Below, in pieces: positions 63,174 to 64,000 of a stretch of 64,000 nt of DNA (position 1 is the first letter of the stretch; each line of letters starts with the position of its first letter). The translations under genes were made by a program, and so were the position numbers. The stretch lies in contig JAKASL010000001.1 in NCBI GenBank assembly GCA_021819035.1, forward strand, positions 558,001-622,000. Direction: 5' to 3'. The notes under the pieces are model-generated. The model was not told where the DNA came from. It worked only from the letters and a program-made list of their open reading frames with translations, and ran no database searches. Source of the stretch: an archaeon. Lineage in GTDB: Archaea > Thermoproteota > Nitrososphaeria > Nitrososphaerales > Gagatemarchaeaceae.

Positions 63174-64000
63174 TCAAGGGTCCGGTCCGACGGCCGCGAC
63201 CACCCTCCCCTTCTGGTGGTCGAACCACGCCCGGCCCATCGCCTCGGTGTTGAAAGCCGCTCCCACCCTCCCCTTGAGGTCCACGGTGATTATCCCTGCC
63301 GTCCCCTTCCCCCTGACCTTCGTGATGTGCCCAATCGCCCTCGCCGCCGAGCGCTGGGCGTCGTCCGTCCCCATGAACTCGCACGCCTTCAGGCAGAGCC
63401 CCACCCTGATTATCTCCTCCCCTGTCCCGGTGGCGCAGGATGCCCCGAGCCCCGAGTCAGCGAACAGGCCCGCCCCGAGTATCGCCGAGTCACCCACCCT
63501 CCCGGGGAGCTTCATCCACGTCCCTCCTGTGCTGACCGCCGCGGCCGGGACCCCGTCCGACCCGAGGGCCACGGCGCCGACCGTGTCTCCTGCCTCGAAC
63601 CTGCGGACCGTGCGGAGGGGCTCCGAATATTTCGCCTCCCTCTGCAGGGCCTCGAACCTCGCAGCCACCCGCCTCGACGGGGTGAGCTCCTCCACTTCCA
63701 GGCCCGCGAGCCTGACGTAGTCCCTGGTCCTGTCCCCTACGACGAGGACGTGCTTCGTGTTCTCCATCACCCACCTCGCCAAGGTCACCGGGGTGTGGGT
63801 GCTTGTCACGTTCCCCACCCCCGCCCCGGCGAGCCCCTCCCCGCTCATGACGGCCGCGTCAAGCTCGACCTTCCCCTCGGCGGTCAGGTACGCCCCCCTC
63901 CCGCAGTTGAAGAGCCCGGACTCTTCCATGAAGCCTACGGCCGCCACGGCCCCGTCCAGGCCAGACCCTGACCTCATCGCAGCGACCCCTGCTTCCGCCG
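63174..64000 (-). CDS. Threonine-type isoaspartyl peptidase/L-asparaginase (partial)
   Basis: At least 275 residues; the N-terminus is cut by the window end (the frame continues past 64000 as AEAGVAAM). This is an Ntn-hydrolase of the plant-type asparaginase family. GLFNCGRGAYLT and ELDAAVMSG mark the alpha part. The autocleavage site and nucleophile Thr are in GDTVGAVALG. GRVGDSAILGAGLFAD and GTGTGEEII mark the beta part. It would process itself into two subunits and hydrolyse asparagine or isoaspartyl peptides. Confidence 0.88.
   Translation of the reverse strand, partial: AEAGVAAMRSGSGLDGAVAAVGFMEESGLFNCGRGAYLTAEGKVELDAAVMSGEGLAGAGVGNVTSTHTPVTLARWVMENTKHVLVVGDRTRDYVRLAGLEVEELTPSRRVAARFEALQREAKYSEPLRTVRRFEAGDTVGAVALGSDGVPAAAVSTGGTWMKLPGRVGDSAILGAGLFADSGLGASCATGTGEEIIRVGLCLKACEFMGTDDAQRSAARAIGHITKVRGKGTAGIITVDLKGRVGAAFNTEAMGRAWFDHQKGRVVAAVGPDP

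Noticed and set aside
1-64000. CRISPR arrays, rRNA genes and a replication origin
   Set aside because: No regular repeat-spacer pattern, rRNA sequence or origin-box cluster was seen.

Overview
The window is one 64 kb stretch of a high-GC archaeal chromosome. The archaeal assignment rests on TFB, Alba, eL40, an eL38-like protein, archaeosine tRNA-guanine transglycosylase, deoxyhypusine synthase, a KH/NusA-like protein, a TRAM protein and TATA boxes 25-30 bp ahead of start codons. Two ESCRT-III (CdvB-type) genes and a Vps4-type CdvC ATPase point to the TACK branch. A DUF5679 zinc protein and a C-terminal winged helix on CdvB fit Nitrososphaerota or a relative. No ammonia-oxidation genes are present. 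Most genes appear leaderless and many start with TTG.

Region 1 (1-8.2 kb) is a pilus locus beside an integrated element. A tyrosine integrase at the left edge abuts the cut end of a HerA-like ATPase gene. Beyond it lie a pilin with its own promoter, two TadB/TadC-like membrane proteins and a secretion ATPase. A divergent run of five small membrane-anchored, pilin-like proteins follows, then a TFB paralogue.

Region 2 (8.3-24.8 kb) holds deoxyhypusine synthase, a K+-independent-type H+-pyrophosphatase, an ArsR regulator with a palindromic operator, a frameshifted SRPBCC pseudogene, a tRNA-Cys with two apparent introns, a diiron protein, an MFS transporter, CysRS, a six-hairpin glycosidase-like protein, a beta-CASP protein, GtrA, IleRS and a phosphoesterase.

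Region 3 (24.9-37.3 kb) is the cell-division region: an ESCRT-III paralogue, then cdvB overlapping cdvC. CdvC carries a 361-residue intein with a LAGLIDADG endonuclease, inserted inside the P-loop. AspRS, the KH/NusA-like protein, Alba, succinyl-CoA synthetase (sucCD), eL40, a CPA-type antiporter and tRNA-Val follow.

Region 4 (37.3-50 kb) is rich in exported proteins: a repeat-containing membrane-anchored protein, a Ser-rich secreted protein and two sedolisin-like (S53) proteases. Between them are RNase HI, CBS and TRAM proteins, an eL38-like protein, a presenilin-type protease, a beta-CASP ribonuclease and a decayed transposase.

Region 5 (50-64 kb) is metabolic and regulatory: PAC2 protein, TgtA, SnoaL-like protein, metallo-beta-lactamase, a PRTase-type regulator next to NAD(P)HX dehydratase, a class A beta-lactamase-like protein, a UbiE-like methyltransferase, a DHH phosphoesterase divergent from a dienelactone hydrolase, a class III cyclase-TolB-TPR protein, two small membrane proteins and a threonine-type asparaginase cut by the window end.
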